DNA from: Lichenostomus cassidix
Lineage: Eukaryota > Chordata > Aves > Passeriformes > Meliphagidae
Assembly: GCA_008360975.2 (NCBI GenBank)
Contig: CM039196.1
Location: 7,978,263-8,042,262, forward strand
DNA length: 64,000 bases
Direction of reading: 5' to 3'
Shown: in pieces, positions 1 to 13,548 of the stretch
How positions within the stretch are numbered: position 1 is the first letter of the stretch
Layout of the letters: each line of letters opens with the position of its first letter
The notes under the pieces: generated by a model
What the model saw: only the letters and a program-made list of their open reading frames with translations
What the model was told of the DNA's origin: nothing
The model's database searches: none
Program-made: the position numbers and the translations under genes

Positions 1-1660
1 TGCTGTACTAATAGTGTCACATTATTTCATTAAGAAAAGCTCAGAGCGATTTTTCAGTGCAGAAGAAATCTGAAGAAAAAGGAATAGACATTTAAGCAGG
101 TCTGCAGTAACACTGTCAAAGGTTCATACAACCTTGTAGTAAAAACAGATGTTGACATTAAAACAACTTGAAGAAAGAATTAAGACAAATGAAAGACCAC
201 AACAGAGCAGATCATGAGAGATTTGCAATATTTTGATACCCAGGATTGGTTCCAAATTCTGATTTTAGCACAGCTTTTATTCACTCTCTCAAATAAAAAG
301 GGAATTGCTGTTTCTCAGGGAGACACTATTTTCTGCATGCAAACAACTGCTTCAGTAGTTCCAGCTAATGACAGCTTGTTTTTCAAGCTGGGTAGAGACA
401 TGTAATTCTTTCAGTTAAATAGAAAAGGCTGATAGGGCCAAGACAGCTGCTCAGGTGTTAACAGAAACCTTCCACACATTGTTTCCATCTCCTCTCTCCC
501 AAGGATCTTTGTCCTGTATAATCAGGGAAAATCTACAACAAATCTAAGATCTTGGCCATCCTATTTCACAGGTTCTTTTTGCTGCCACCTCCATTTTCAC
601 CAACATTCAACTGCTTTGTCTCTTCTAAAACAGTGACAGGAATTTTCCTGTTTGTCTTTGGTCAAGATCACACAACTGGAAGTCCTTTCATTAGCATGCA
701 GGAGTGCACAGAAAAATGAAATCTTAAGTATAGCATTGTTTCCTCTCAGGAACACAGATCATGTGAAAACAACCTTGAAGAAGAGCCTGGAGGAGAGAAA
801 TACTTTCTCCTATGGAGCAAGATACTTCAGTGTCACTGAAGCTCTAGCACTGCCCTAATCTGCTACTCATTTGAATTAATACTCTTAAAATAAACATTTT
901 TTTTGCATGGATGTTTGCTTTCTATATGTATAATAATAGAGGCTTATTATCCAACTAATCATTACCTGCCAGAAAACACAAAATTCTCACCCTAACAACT
1001 AATGAAAGCAACAGCTACAGAAAAGAACCCTATATCCCACTCAAGACTGCCACAGAACCCGATGAAACTTTTCCTTATATTTAAATTCTCATCCAAAGAC
1101 ACTCTACACAGTAAGCCTGACAGCAATGATCTTTTAAGAACTACAACTTAATCTGTGTTATGATTTCAAATTTTGTTTATGACTCCCTTGATATTTTATG
1201 CCATATGTTCAACTCACTTAACCACATGGCAGATTATAAAATATACAAAGCGTTGAGGTTTTAGACTCTTTCTTTCAAACATCCAGTAATTTACCAAACA
1301 CCTCTGGATTCTGAAGTCATAGTTTAAAAAGAAACACAGAATAACCCCCACACAAACTACCAGCAAAATTTAAAAGTATTCTGAGGACACTTCCTTAATA
1401 AACTCGTCAGTCATGAGGAGTGTTGTGGTTTCCTGGAGGTGAAGATGTCACTTCAGTGCCAGCACCTCACATTCCAGCAACAAAACAAGATTCCACCAGA
1501 GCTGTACTCTGCTCACCACACGTGATTCATGACACAAACCTTACAATGAATATGCCCTCAGAGCAACAGGCAGCTGACAAGCTGAAACAGTATTAGCTTT
1601 AAATTCAAACATACTATGAAGTTTCTCAATACCTAGTTCTTTCTCCACATGGAGTCCTAC
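1..1660 (-). other. UBE2L3: UBE2L3 intron 3, partial
   Basis: AT-rich intronic DNA runs from the exon 3 donor to the left edge. I read it on both strands for the terminal UBE2L3 exon and found no match, so that exon lies outside. No RNA gene or recognisable mobile element is seen, and the short reading frames here have no family resemblance. Confidence 0.85.
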
Positions 1661-1847
1661 CTTGGTCAGTTTTGGTTGCTGGCTTCCAGTTTTCAGCACT
1701 AATTACTGGCAGACAAACCTGCCCCTTTTCATCGATGTTAGGGTGATAGATCTTTGTTTTAAACGTAATCTTAGGAGGTTTGAATGGATATTCTGCTGGG
1801 AAGTTGATTTCAATTCTGAAGGCTCCTTTATCATATGGAGGATTGTC
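1661..1847 (-). CDS. UBE2L3: UBE2L3 coding exon 3 (residues 42-103, catalytic core)
   Basis: This exon has 187 bases, 62 codons plus the first base of the next codon (phase 1). It encodes [10 protein letters not shown] through KPATKTDQ, including the HPN motif, catalytic Cys86 and Phe63. The acceptor reads CTTGTTGCAG and the donor GTAGGA. The following residue in the family is valine, consistent with the split G codon. The overlapping plus-strand 176-residue reading frame is its antisense shadow. Confidence 0.97.
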
Positions 1848-4800
1848 CTGCAACAAGAAGGCAGAATGTCAAGAATGTGGCACATGCTAATAGATACAAG
1901 CGAAAAACAGCATGGTACATACTTGGATTTCTTTGATCTCCTGAATGACCTCTTTGAAAGACCTCTACCAACACTTCTGCCAGGTTTATGTGTCAGGAAA
2001 CATCAAAACGTATTTGGGGAGAGGCAATACAACCTGCACGTTTGCACCTACCCTGGAAAAAGCAGGTTGCCATTGTCCTACAGCTGGCTGACATTTCTGT
2101 TGGTAAGAAAGCATCCAACTCCATTAACTTCCAACTCAAGGCCCTGTCTAGTAGGTGATTTTATTCCCAGCTTTGTGTTTCAAAAAATATAGTAAACGCT
2201 TTCCAAGACACAAACAGGAGGCCTGACAAGGGAAATGGGTTTCTGAACACAGTTATTTTGTGTGTCTCACAACATTGTGGCATGAACAGCAAAGTAATTT
2301 GATTTGTCAGATCTCCCTAAATGTTCCGAGAATGTTTTTGTGCTGACTACACAAAAATCTGCTGAGCATTCATTGGTACTAAAGATAGATATTCACTGTG
2401 TTTGCTGATGAGAACATTCTGAATTTGTATGCAGTTTTAGCACCCACTCTTATCAGATCAGTTTTGAAGGAGCAGGATGAGAGAACTGTGAAGTGAGCAA
2501 AGCAGTTCTTCATGCTGAAACAGAAAAACAATGCCCAGAATTTCACTTAAACGTGTTAGACTATTGATACTGCTTCAGATACTGCACAGAAGAGGCAGAA
2601 CAAAAATAAAGCATTGCTAATTTAAAGCCTATGAAAACACAGTTCTGCACTGAAAACAGTAACTATGGAATGAAGCCTTTCCAAACACTCTGGGAACAAG
2701 AATCAAAGGATGAGAGTTTTCAGTTGGTGTAAAGTATAATCATACACATTCTTCATTAACAACCAGACCATTCCCTGCAATCAATCACACTCCAGGATTT
2801 ACCAATAGTTGGGGGTGGAGAACATTCTATTAATATATTAGTCAACAGCAAACATTTAATTTTGGGCTCCTCCATGTGGAGAATCTGGTTGTGCATTTGT
2901 AAGAAATACAGCACAGTTTCTGCAGCTGCGGAGAGGCAACTACAGCAGCTTTAAAATCACTTTTTACCCAAGCAATCCTAGAAGCTTTGGAAGTTTAACT
3001 AATAACTTGAGGTGGTGGTGACAACTTAGGCAGTCACTGCCCTCTTCCCCCACAGCTCAATTGTTCTTGCCTCCATCACATGCTGTAATTTGTGAGGACG
3101 TTCAGTGAACTGACACGGGAAATGACCTGCCTTAAAAACATCCATTTTCTTTGCTGTACCTCACCAACACATTGAGCCAAAGATGTAAAGACAGTATTCA
3201 AGCAATTAATTTCCAATTATTTGTAGTATTTATTTTGACAGTGACAGGAAAAATAGAATTTTAAATTCTGAAACATGACTTGCATGCAGTTGGAGTATTT
3301 TTGCTCTGCAGAATTTGTCCATCGACAGTTTTGATTAAATGAAATTCATTTGATTAAGTGAATTTCAGTTCATGGTACACCAATGTACCCTCTTACAAGA
3401 ACAAGGAGCCTGGGATAGATAGTCTTGTTCTGACGTTGAAATCAAATAAACAGTGTACCTTGGCCACTCACAGGACACAAAATAGCTAAAGAGACAGTAG
3501 CACTAAGACATCTATAGCATATCCTCAGAATAAAAACATATATTACTCTCTGAGCACAGACAACACATTTTAAATTACTATAGGAAGCACAATTTCATTA
3601 CAAAATTCCCTCTTAACTATACCAGCAGTGAATTTGAGGCTATTTCCCCTGTAACAGCGCATATTACAGACCAAAGGCAGGTCTGGAGCACAGTTCACTG
3701 CATCAACATTTAAACAAACACTTGTGACGTTGCAAAGCTTTGCAAAGCAAACACCACGTTCATCCTCTGGTGAGCAGAAACTGTTAAAAATAGCTGCTGT
3801 ACACCACACATTCCTAACCTTAACAGGAATAAGCAAGTATTTTTGTGTTTTGCTTTATTAATCATATTTACCAACCTTATTGCTTCAAAGTATTATCACA
3901 ACACCATTGCTTCAAAGCATTATCAAAGCACTAAACTGTTACACACAAACCACAAACAGCAGAGTGGCTGATGAAAGCAGGTTGCTCCTCAGCTCTGTCA
4001 GATTTCAGTGTCAGATCCCGCCTGCTTTGTTTGCAAGAGTAGTGCCAGCCACTCCAAGGAATCACTTGCAGGCACAGAAGTAAACAGTAAACTTAATGTA
4101 TTCCACAGCATTTAAAGTGCAAAGGCCCAGCCATTACCTCAGCCTGTGCCGTGTGAACTCAGAACAGCCTCTGACTAACGAGGCAGAGGCACTGCTACAG
4201 AGATGTCTCCAAGTCTTACTCATACAATAAAAGACAGACTTACACTGCTTGGGGAGGTTTTTTGGTAGCACCCACAGAAAAGCACAACTGCAGCCCCAGT
4301 GGCCCAACCCCATTGCTGCAGACTAAAAATAGCTCTTAGAACCAAGGGAGTCACTTCCCACTGCTATGGGCCATAGCAGTGGGAAATACAAGAGGTGAAA
4401 ATCCCAGTGACTTTCAACCAAGAAGCCAACATACCATGTTTCCTGCTTTCCCCTTAGTAACAAATCCCTCTCTTTTTGATTAATAAAAGGGTTATCTACA
4501 TAGATTAAACATTCTATTAGAAGACTGCAGTGCTTTAAAAAAATTAAGTTAAATAGGTTTATTCTGGCACTAACATGCCTAAATAAAGATACTTCTTTCT
4601 TTTAAAGAGCTCACTTCTGAAAATCTAAACCTTTTCCTTGCATCAAATTTTTCCCAATACTCAATTTTATCATAATAATAAATGCAGTAAATTAAAAAAA
4701 AACATATTAAGGAGTAAAAGTATTTAATATTTCCTTTCTTTTTCCTATGATCATGTAGATTTTGTACTTTAAGCTTAATGTAAACCCAAACTTCATTTGC

Positions 4801-7800
4801 TTCCCCCTTCCAACACCTCTCCCAGCAGCCCAGGGCCACCACTGAGCTCCAGCCATGTGTCAGACCAGGCCCACAATATTGAATTATTTCATGGTCACCA
4901 GCAGTACTACTGAGCTGTGAATTTATGAGATACAAATGATCCTCATTTTATTTTAAAGCTCATAAGGAATAGTCTATACTCACAGGAACAATAAGCCCTT
5001 GCCAGGTCAATAAATTAGCTTCATCAACCTGGATATTACGGAAGTTTTTCATTCCACATTTGCGGATTTCTTCAAGCTCCTGAAAAGCAAAGCAAAGCGG
5101 TAAGTGTAAGTTAATAGCTGTATTAAGCAAGATTCTCACATTTATTTTTCAAAATGCTTAAAGGTCACTGAGGGTTTCTTTAAGAAATAGGAAGTAAAAT
5201 TTTGCACCTGTAAAGAGTAAAATTCTCTGAGATATTAAACCCCTTATTTTTTGATATGTGAGAAAACCCACAAAATGGCTTGTTATTAACATCGTTATAG
5301 ACACAATGAAGCATAAGGTATAAAAAAGGACATTTAAAAATGTTTTTCTATCTCAGATGTAAATCAGTGCTTTTGATCACAGACCATTGATAATACTGTG
5401 AGGTGCAGAAATAAAATGCATCTTAGGACTTTTTCTGAAAGAGAATGGTGATTTGGAAGAACTATTTCGTAACAGTTTTAAACAGGGATAAAATCACTGA
5501 ACAGGCCAATTATTTCATCTGAAAATGAACAAATTCCTGCATGACCAGCTTAAATTGATCCAAACCCAGAAACCCAGCAATCTAAGCCAAACAAGCCTTG
5601 TTTAGACCAGTAACTTGAAAAGATTCAGCTTTCTCTCTGTTTAGTACCTCAAAGCTTACAGTACACATTAAGATTTCTCTCTTTAAAGCTGTGTCAGTCT
5701 TGAACAAGGTTATCTTTCTGCACCAGTCAAACTATTTTTAATCAGTTAGCGAACCAGGTATCACCAAAACAAGTATTTCAGCATTTTTATATTTAAAATT
5801 ACATACAAGCTCTGCTGTAGGGACTGTTTCCTGGAGTATTTCATAAGATCTAAAAAGAGACACCTCAAGGTTCCACTTTCATTTCCCCCACAACAATTAC
5901 AGTCCTTTGCTGTTGAACTCTGCAGTTTTATCTTTAAAGAGAATTTAACCAAATACAAATTCAAAAGTTATCCACAGCAAAACATAAAAGTTTCCCAGTG
6001 CTTTCAGAACTGCAGCACATACCTGGTGGCTGCATAGGTTAGGAAAAATGTTGCTTATACAGCAGCACTGGTGTGCTCTGACAGGGCTCAGCTCTGCACT
6101 GGGTGCAAAATTAGGCGTCTTGCAAAATTAGGCTGGATATAATTATGATAAACCAACCAATTACAAGCAAAGGCCCTACACACTGAAAAACAAAACCCAC
6201 CAGTTTTCCTTCTACAAGTGCTGTACTGTCCATGTTTAGGTTTTCCAAAATAGCTCTATGTTCATCTTGGATCAAACCTTTCTGCATTTGACCGACAAGA
6301 TTTAATACTTGCAGTAACCTCTTGCATAAATTCAGCATCATGATAAAATACAAATCCAGAGGGAAAAGGAGAATTCCAAATGCACATGAAACAAAAATCA
6401 CGAGAGCCACATATCAGAAAATGAACATTTATATTGCTACCCACTGCACCTCCTAAAGCAAGAGTGTACTCTGAACACAGAAGTTTAACCTTGGAGTCTT
6501 GGATACTGAATTGATGCCTAATACTATCTTCATGGCACTAACACTGACTATTTAGACTAGATCCACGGATTAATCCCCAAATTCCACTGCTGCTCGATTT
6601 ATGCAATGTCACAGACAGTTTGGGTGTTTTTTTAAGAGAGCTAAGAGGATTATCCAATTTCCTTAAAGCAGGAAAACATAAACCCCCCAAAAATAATCCC
6701 ATGAAGCGTATTTATAGGGATAGAGAGCAAACCAAAATATTCCAAAGAAAATAACCTTTATGATTGCAGCTCTAAGAGGTGCTTTACCATCACTCAAAGT
6801 GCAAATCCCCACAGTGCCTTACTTTGAGTGCTCCTGCACAAAGCAGCAGCTCAGGGAGAGCCGGATGGATCCCAGGCTGACTCTGCCCTGACAGGGTCAG
6901 GGGAGTAACTTGCTCTGAACTGAGTTTTGCTGCTCACTCCCATCACATACAGAACTGTGAAGTCCTGGCAAATCACTGCTCCACAGCATGTAAAAGGATA
7001 AATTCCATTCCACACTAAATGCAACACATCAAACACTGGGAACAAAACAAGCTAATTAAGCAGTAGGCACTTAAGCATGAATAAATGTGCATCATCACAA
7101 GTGCCTTCACTCTAAAACAAGGCAAGGAAATAGGGTTTAGACTATTTTCTAGTTACTATATTAAAAACATTATGCATATGACAGAAATCTCTCCCACTAT
7201 GTCCAGTGGGACTGCAGCTTCCATGCAGGAGTTTTTGTCCCAGGTTCAGATAATCACATTACACTGCTGCTCACCCAGAGAACAACTGTCCAGATGCAAA
7301 AAAAGGGAGGACTATGACTCTATAATTCAGGTATGTTATTAAGCTAATAAAACAAATTAGAAAAGCATGGCTTCACATTTCTGGAAAATTAAACACCTAC
7401 ATTTTATAGTTAGATTTAGGTTAAAAAAATGGATGCTGAATTAAGAAATGTAAAAATCCCATACAGAGATCGTGATAAAATTGTAAAACTTTGTATGCAA
7501 TCAATGAAAAGATGAAAATAAATATGCAAACTCTTCCCCACTTTTCCTCAAGTCCACTACATGAGAGAGGGAATTAAACAGTCCAGAGGCAGTAAAGAAC
7601 TAGACAAAAATTATTCAGGCTATTTTCCTCTTTAAACTGCCATGTGAGGCCTTTGCAGGAAACCAATTCCAAAACCAAAACCGTGGTAAATTCCTGGAGT
7701 GTGTCAGGCCTGTAGCCTGCCCTTCTCCTGCGGGAGGAGCTGACAGCTGAGCGAGGGACAGCCAGGGATAAAGCTGGCAGTTCCGTGCCTCACACGCAGG

Positions 7801-10800
7801 CAGCTCTGCAGAGGTCAGGGACAATCAAGCCACCTTAGCCGGGCACGCACCTCAACCATGGGCTTAGACAGACTGCAATTTATACTAGAAATTACTTTGC
7901 TCATACGAGAAGTGTTTCAGACTTCATATATCACTCCAAATGAATCAAGGCCCTGCTGGAGTTCTTTACAAACAGCTTTTTTCCCACTACTGTCCCCACT
8001 ACTGCAATGTAACACTACCCAAGTCGTGCTTTCAGGAGTGGTAAGAGCTTCACCATTCACAATTTAAGGGTGTGAGGGGAGGCTGTTTTGGTTTTTTTCT
8101 TCTGGCAACTGCCAAAACCCATAATGAAGATCTAACTGCCTCAGGGCTATGGAGGCAGACACAACTGCAGTATAAAAGTACTGTTAAAAAAGTGAATGAG
8201 CTACTAAATACTTTCAAGCAGCACAGATTAAAAGCTAACAATACATTTAACGTGGGCTTGAGCAACTCCAAAGGGACAGAAACTACTTTATGAGGTAAAA
8301 GGATACAGTTCAGATGTTTATTTCAAAGTAATACTTACTTACGAGTCTAGGCAGACAGTAAATAGATTAATTCCTTTTCTTGTCCTCCACCCCTTAATTT
8401 TGTCAAGTAACATAATTAAAGGAGCACAGGAGGAGCGTAACTAAAGGTTAGATGACTGCAGTAAGAATTTCAATCAGCCTTCATTCCCCACTCTGTTATC
8501 AACCTTGCATGTGACCTTGCTGCATCGGTTTCCCCACTTGAAAAACTGAAATGTCTTACTTTATGGGGCTCTCTTGAGAGATGATGTTTGTAATTTGGAA
8601 ATGTTCACACGAAATGTTATACACAGCACATGAAATGGAGAAAACATTGTTTCAGAGGTGGTACCTAATCGTCAAGTGTATAAGGCTGAAGGTAGTCATG
8701 AAAGTACATACTACCTCTCATATATGATCATTAAAGGTTTAAAATTGTCATTTTCAATTCTGTATAATCATTTGCGCTGTTCAAATAAAAAAAATAAACG
8801 TTTGAAACTGGAAAGAAAAACAGCATCAGCTTAAAATGTAGCTAAGTCTTTCAAAAAGCCTGCAATTGTTTTGTCTGTGCATTTTTCAAGTTTTGGGACT
8901 TCTCTAAAAACCCAAGCCAGATAGGAAAATGCAGTGAAGGCAAATACTTGTAAGAGTGTAATGCTGGAATATGGGAATAAGTGTAAGAGCTCATACTGAC
9001 TTCTGCATCAAGCCCAAAGTGCTATTAAATTCACAAATAAAAACAAAAGTCTATTGAAATAACTCTAAAGCATGATTACAACTTATATTTACATGTTTAT
9101 GAATAAATACATTCTCTTAAAAATTCCTGTAAGTCAAACAGGCTCCAAAACACTGATCAGGAACTGGCCAGTTTCAGTTTCTGAATTTACAGTACAGAGA
9201 AGTGTCAAAACACCTTAAAATCTGATTCTACCACACACATAAAAAACAACACCTATCACAAATCCAACAAAAAACCCAAATAGAATTTAGTTCTTACAAG
9301 AAACAGCAGTAAGCTTCCTCTGCAACATTACAACCCTATACACTCACATCTTACTGACTGAGAAATTCTACTTTTTGGCAAAGTATTTTCGTTTGATTAA
9401 AAATCCTTTTTTCAATTCTCAGTTTCAAAAAGGGAAAATGAATCAATATTTTCACTTCTGCCTAAGGACAATCATATGTTGCTCAAAACCATATTTCCCT
9501 TGTTACTAAGAACTGAAGTTTGGATCGATTTAGAATTATTTTTCAAGGATCAGAGTTGTTTAAAACCCCTTTATATGGGAGCACTGTAGTGTTCACAGGA
9601 CCACAGCATCCTGGAGATTGCAGGCCACCTACCTGGGTGTGGTCCCATGTTTGTGTTTTATCATGGAGTTCAACAGTTGCATAAATGTTTGACTATGCAA
9701 CTATGGAAGTAGAGTAAAAACAATAAAATTAAAATAATTGTCTATGTATCTCACTTCATGTGTGAAGTGTTATTTACTCTTCAAGTTAATTTTCAATTTC
9801 TAACACTAAAGATACTTTTGAACCTCTAAGAAGCAGAAAGAAACCAAAGCATGGATCCTACAGACAGCTGAGCTCCATCCCATGGAAGGGCAGAGCTCCA
9901 CACCTGGGGCAGCACAGCCTTCTCCAGCAGCACCCAAACACCCTGTGGGAGGTGCAGCTCAGCCCCACTCGTGACTACACCTGCAGGTACTGTGAGTATC
10001 CAGCACCACAACAGCCTTCCCTCTACAACTCCCCACCACCCCTCCACACAGCATTTAGCTACAGATCCAGCATGGAAAATGGCTTGTTTTACAGCAGTAG
10101 GTGGCAACTGTGCAAAGCCTTTCCTTGAAGTCTCTGGCATGTCTCCAGGAGATCCATGTTCCCCATCCTACAGCTCTGGAGACAATTTCCTTTCTATCAG
10201 AAAGGGCCATGAAGCCCAGTACTCCCCTTAAAAGAGAAGCCTTAGATCCTTTCCTAAATATAATCACTCCATATTTGCCTGTTTTAACTCTGAGAAACTG
10301 TCCACAACACCACATCCTTGACAAAGACTACTTTATTCCCACAGCTCACATTTCTCAAGGAGTCAGGATTCAACAACTGGGACTCTCTGAAGAGGTGTAA
10401 TGGTGGCTCACAGATCAAACCTCCACCTCAGATGGCACTGGAATATGAGTCATTAGCCATGTTTATTTTGCATTTTTGCTAAGCTAGGTGTGCTCCTGGA
10501 TGGCACACCTCCACAGAGCTACTGTGAATCAGTGGAGAAGACTTCAGTTAGGTGGCACTATTTGATGGCACAAAGCTTGGCAAAAAGAGGCCATAAAAAA
10601 GGTCTTCGGCCTAGGGAATGTGATTTGCTCAAACACACCCTCAGATAACAAGTCAGTCTTGCTCTCTTTATAACTTGAATTCATATTTAAAATTCAAAGG
10701 TCCAAGTACAATGGCAAAATTTGTAATGCTTCTTTCACAGAGGTTTGTGAACTGAAAATGCAAGTGGCTCCCTCAGTTGGAAAAGGGCATCCATTCCCAC

Positions 10801-13548
10801 TTGGACAGTGGAAACGATTCCCAGTTTTCTACAGGCAGACAGTGTATTATTATGGATGTACTACATCCAGCCTCTTTGAGCCATGATGATTAATATGAAT
10901 AACTATGATGCATGACTTGAGTCCAGAAAAAATGCAGTACTTCAAAATGTTGGCAAGACCTTAAGGAAATAGGAATTGCTTAATTTTATGTAACTATAAA
11001 AGGCTTAAGGTTTAGGCTCATTCATCAAAGACAAAGTTGATATTTAGCTTAAAGAAAAGACAGCTACCGCTTATGCTAAATTATTTTAAAGATAATTGAG
11101 TGACACAGTGAAAAACCCTATTTCCTTTAGTTATAATCACTCATAATTCCAAGATGCTGACAAAGACGCCCAAAAGACTTCCCAATTGCAAAACTTCAAC
11201 AGTGACAGACTTTAAATCAAAGTGGACCTGTGAATTTGGGACTTCAGCAGTGCTATTAGGTGACAGACATGCGAGTTTGGACCTTCACAACATCATGCTG
11301 CAGCAATCCCGATGACATCATCCCTACGAGAGCTCTACTTTGTTCCTACGGAGATGAATGGCAAAACCAGAGCCATTTGGGCTGACTCGACTCCCCAGAG
11401 CAGGAAGGGAGCTGCTTTTTTAACAGCCTCTGCAAGTTGTGTGACAGAGCATCTCACAGCTCTTGAACTGCACAAAAACCACACACAACGTGAACAACCC
11501 ACATGTATTAGGCAATAAAAACAAAAGTGAAAATAGAAGAGGTAAGTTATCAATGTCTCATTCCCTTCCACACCACTCCCTCTGAGAAAAACTGCCCCAC
11601 CAATTTTCTAGAAAATAAGGCCACATTATCAAAACTCCTTCTTATTGCATTGTTGTAAAAGACTGAAGAACTAATGTTTCAGAAGTGTAGTGAAAATGAG
11701 GAGGGGGGCTGAAAAGCAAGAGGCACGGAAAATATTAAGAACAATTTTTCTTGCCTTTCAGATTTATTTTCTATTCTAAATTTTTTAAAAAATTGAAAAT
11801 ATATATTATTCCTACCAGAGTAGTAGTGATGTGCTTTTGAACAATTAATGTATTTTTTTCAGAACAGGCAGAACAGCTGTCTTACAAAAATAGTAAGCAA
11901 CCATTTAATTTTATATCTGAAACTAAGGGGAACCCTATTTGAGTATAAAGCAACAGACATATTGATTATGATACTAAAGCCCTGACAAAATATAGCAGCT
12001 ATCAAAAATGAAATAAAAAATTAATTCCATCTCACCAGGATCCTTAAGGACAATTAAAGGTTTATGCCTACTGATTTTTAATATACATGAATGACACTGC
12101 ACACAAGGTATCTACTATTTAATTTTTAAATGCTCCACAGGAGATTTAAACCAACAAAATGAGCCTTATTGAAGCACTGCTGAGCTACTGCTTTCTTCCA
12201 AAATAACTGAGTTATAATGGTTATTTATGTATCTGCACCGTTAAGGAAATGCAACTTCAGGATATGTCATGAGCATGTCCTGGTGAAATCCCAGCCCTAC
12301 TGGGGGTCCACGTCCTTGAAGCCAGCTGTAGAACTGGTATTAAAGGATTAAGTTCACCAGAATCACCCAAGTATCCGTCAAATCCTAGTGCAGGCTTACT
12401 CTGCACCCCAGAGGAGCAGGTTTGTTAATAAGGCTGAAACATCACTCCACACTTACAGGGTCTTTCCCTTCCATTTCCCAGGACTGCCCTGTAAAGTTCA
12501 TTGATTTCCTCACAGGCACTTTGCACGCAAATCCTGGTGGGTACCGCCACAGCATTTCACAGATGAATAAATTTTATGTCACTATGTATGCATGTCCTAG
12601 GCAAACCTCACTGCTTACAGTTTGTGATGTTAATTGGCAATTACATACAGCACATAAAATAAATTTGTGTGCTTTGGGGGCAATGGTTACCATTTTCCTT
12701 CTAAGAAGTACCTTCTTTCCCTAAGAAAATAACGAGAAACAATCCCTAGTGGTATTTCACCATAAACTATACGTGCTCTTGGTTAAAGCCCAACTGGGGC
12801 CGAGTTTCCATTTCCCAGTGTCATCCGCGGTTCAGAAGAAATAAAAGTGAAGACAAAAACATTACCACGTCCGCAGCGAATGAAGAAACTTCTGAACCCA
12901 GGTCCGTGTTTCTGTGTGATAAACCTCTTACTCATACAAGGAAGAGGTTACTCTCCGAAACAACGCAAACGAAATAATTTTATCCCTGGCTGTCTGGGGA
13001 CGGTTTCTCACCGGGGCGAGCGCGGGGGAGCGGCGAACCCCTCCCCGCAGGGAGGGAGGGAGGAGAGGGCGCTTCCCCGCCGAGCTCTACCCCGGCAGGG
13101 CCGCCGAGCCCTCCCGCCGCCCCGGGGATGCCCCGGCTCCGGGCGGCGGCGTTTCCTTCCCCCCGTGCCTTCCTCTTTGCTTAGTCACCCTGGAGCCCCC
13201 CGAGGGAGGGGGTCGGGGCGGCCCGCAGCGCCCGCCCGGCGCCCCCGCCCAGCCCCATTCGGCAGCCGGGCCCGCGGGGCGCCGCCGGAGCGCGGGGCGG
13301 CGGCCAGGGGGTGCGGCGCGGCCCCTCACGGCCGCGGCCCGAGTGCCGGCTGCTCCCGCTCCGGCCGCTCGGGCGCGGGGCGCCGCCGAGGAGCGCGGAG
13401 GAGGCCGCCTCGCCGGGGCGCGGCGGGGGAGGCGGCCCCGCGCTGCGGGAGGGGGCCGGGGCGGAGGAGCAGCCGCGGGAGCCGGGCCCGCCCGCCCGGC
13501 GGCCCTGCCCGGCGCTGTTACCTTCATCAGCCTCCTGCTGGCCGCCAT
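1661..13548 (-). CDS. UBE2L3: UBE2L3 (UbcH7), ubiquitin-conjugating enzyme E2 L3, 5' three coding exons; 3' end off the left edge
   Basis: The spliced product of 13548-13522, 5079-4984 and 1847-1661 gives residues 1-103 plus one base of codon 104, with no difference from mammalian UBE2L3 as I remember it. The family protein has 154 residues, so about 51 C-terminal residues are missing. UBE2L3 accepts ubiquitin from E1 on a cysteine and passes it to HECT and RBR ligases such as Parkin and HOIP in cytosol and nucleus. Visible UBC-fold features are the N-terminal helix ([16 protein letters not shown]), the HPN motif at residues 76-78, the catalytic cysteine in GQVCLPV at residue 86, and Phe63 of the E3-binding loop. 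All splice sites are GT-AG and codon phase is kept across the junctions. The start is chosen because it gives the known [10 protein letters not shown]-terminus and has A at -3 and G at +4. Nothing in 1-1660 matches the last exon (VIQSLIALVND onward). Confidence 0.97.
1848..4983 (-). other. UBE2L3: UBE2L3 intron 2
   Basis: This 3.1 kb intron is bounded by a GTGAGT donor and a CAG acceptor. It is AT-rich and holds no supported gene. Its notable structure is a perfect 31-base near-palindrome at 4355-4385. A shorter inverted repeat near 3340-3370 has arms TGAAATTCA and TGAATTTCA. Confidence 0.9.
4355..4385. repeat. Perfect inverted repeat, 15-base arms with a 1-base centre
   Basis: The left arm TTCCCACTGCTATGG (4355-4369) is the exact reverse complement of the right arm CCATAGCAGTGGGAA (4371-4385), with a single G between. 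As RNA it would fold into a tight hairpin of about 13-14 pairs, and as DNA it could extrude a small cruciform. It lies in UBE2L3 intron 2. No longer pre-miRNA-like stem surrounds it, so I do not call an RNA gene. Confidence 0.9.
4984..5079 (-). CDS. UBE2L3: UBE2L3 coding exon 2 (residues 10-41)
   Basis: These 96 bases are exactly 32 codons and read [12 protein letters not shown] through [10 protein letters not shown]. The acceptor is a pyrimidine-rich tract ending TTTTCAG and the donor is GTGAGT, both phase 0. The exon carries the rest of the N-terminal helix and the first strand of the UBC fold. It is too short and starts without an ATG, so a simple ORF scan misses it. Confidence 0.96.
5080..13521 (-). 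other. UBE2L3: UBE2L3 intron 1
   Basis: This 8.4 kb intron starts at donor GTAACA next to the CpG island and ends at the exon 2 acceptor. It is mostly AT-rich with a MIR-like SINE near 8.5 kb. A weak CTCF-like word lies at 10545-10559 (CAGTTAGGTGGCACT). I see no additional exon; the 60-100 residue reading frames in it have no recognisable homology. Confidence 0.9.
8505..8610 (+). repeat. MIR-like SINE fragment
   Basis: The stretch reads like the MIR core in order. It has TGTGACCTTGCTGCA, then a degenerate form of the CTCAGTTTCCCCA block (CGGTTTCCCCACTTGAAAAA), then the ATGGGG and TTGAGAG part that follows in MIR. It is strongly diverged and without visible target-site duplications, as expected for an ancient amniote SINE. 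The call rests on memory of the consensus. Confidence 0.6.
13522..13548 (-). CDS. UBE2L3: UBE2L3 coding exon 1 (MAASRRLMK)
   Basis: This is a 27-base coding part, nine complete codons, followed by donor GTAACA (phase 0). The initiator ATG sits inside AAGATGGCGGCC, which is also a good YY1-type motif, a combination common in CpG-island housekeeping promoters. The 5' UTR continues to the right within the CpG island. An upstream ATG at 13579 is out of frame and is treated separately. Confidence 0.96.

Noticed and set aside
1..1660. Last coding exon of UBE2L3
   Set aside because: Searched by eye for the reverse complement of the VIQSLIALVND to GEKRPVD region; nothing matches, so it must lie outside the window.
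1662..2192. 176-residue plus-strand frame over UBE2L3 exon 3
   Set aside because: It is the antisense of the real exon followed by intron sequence, with no independent protein features.
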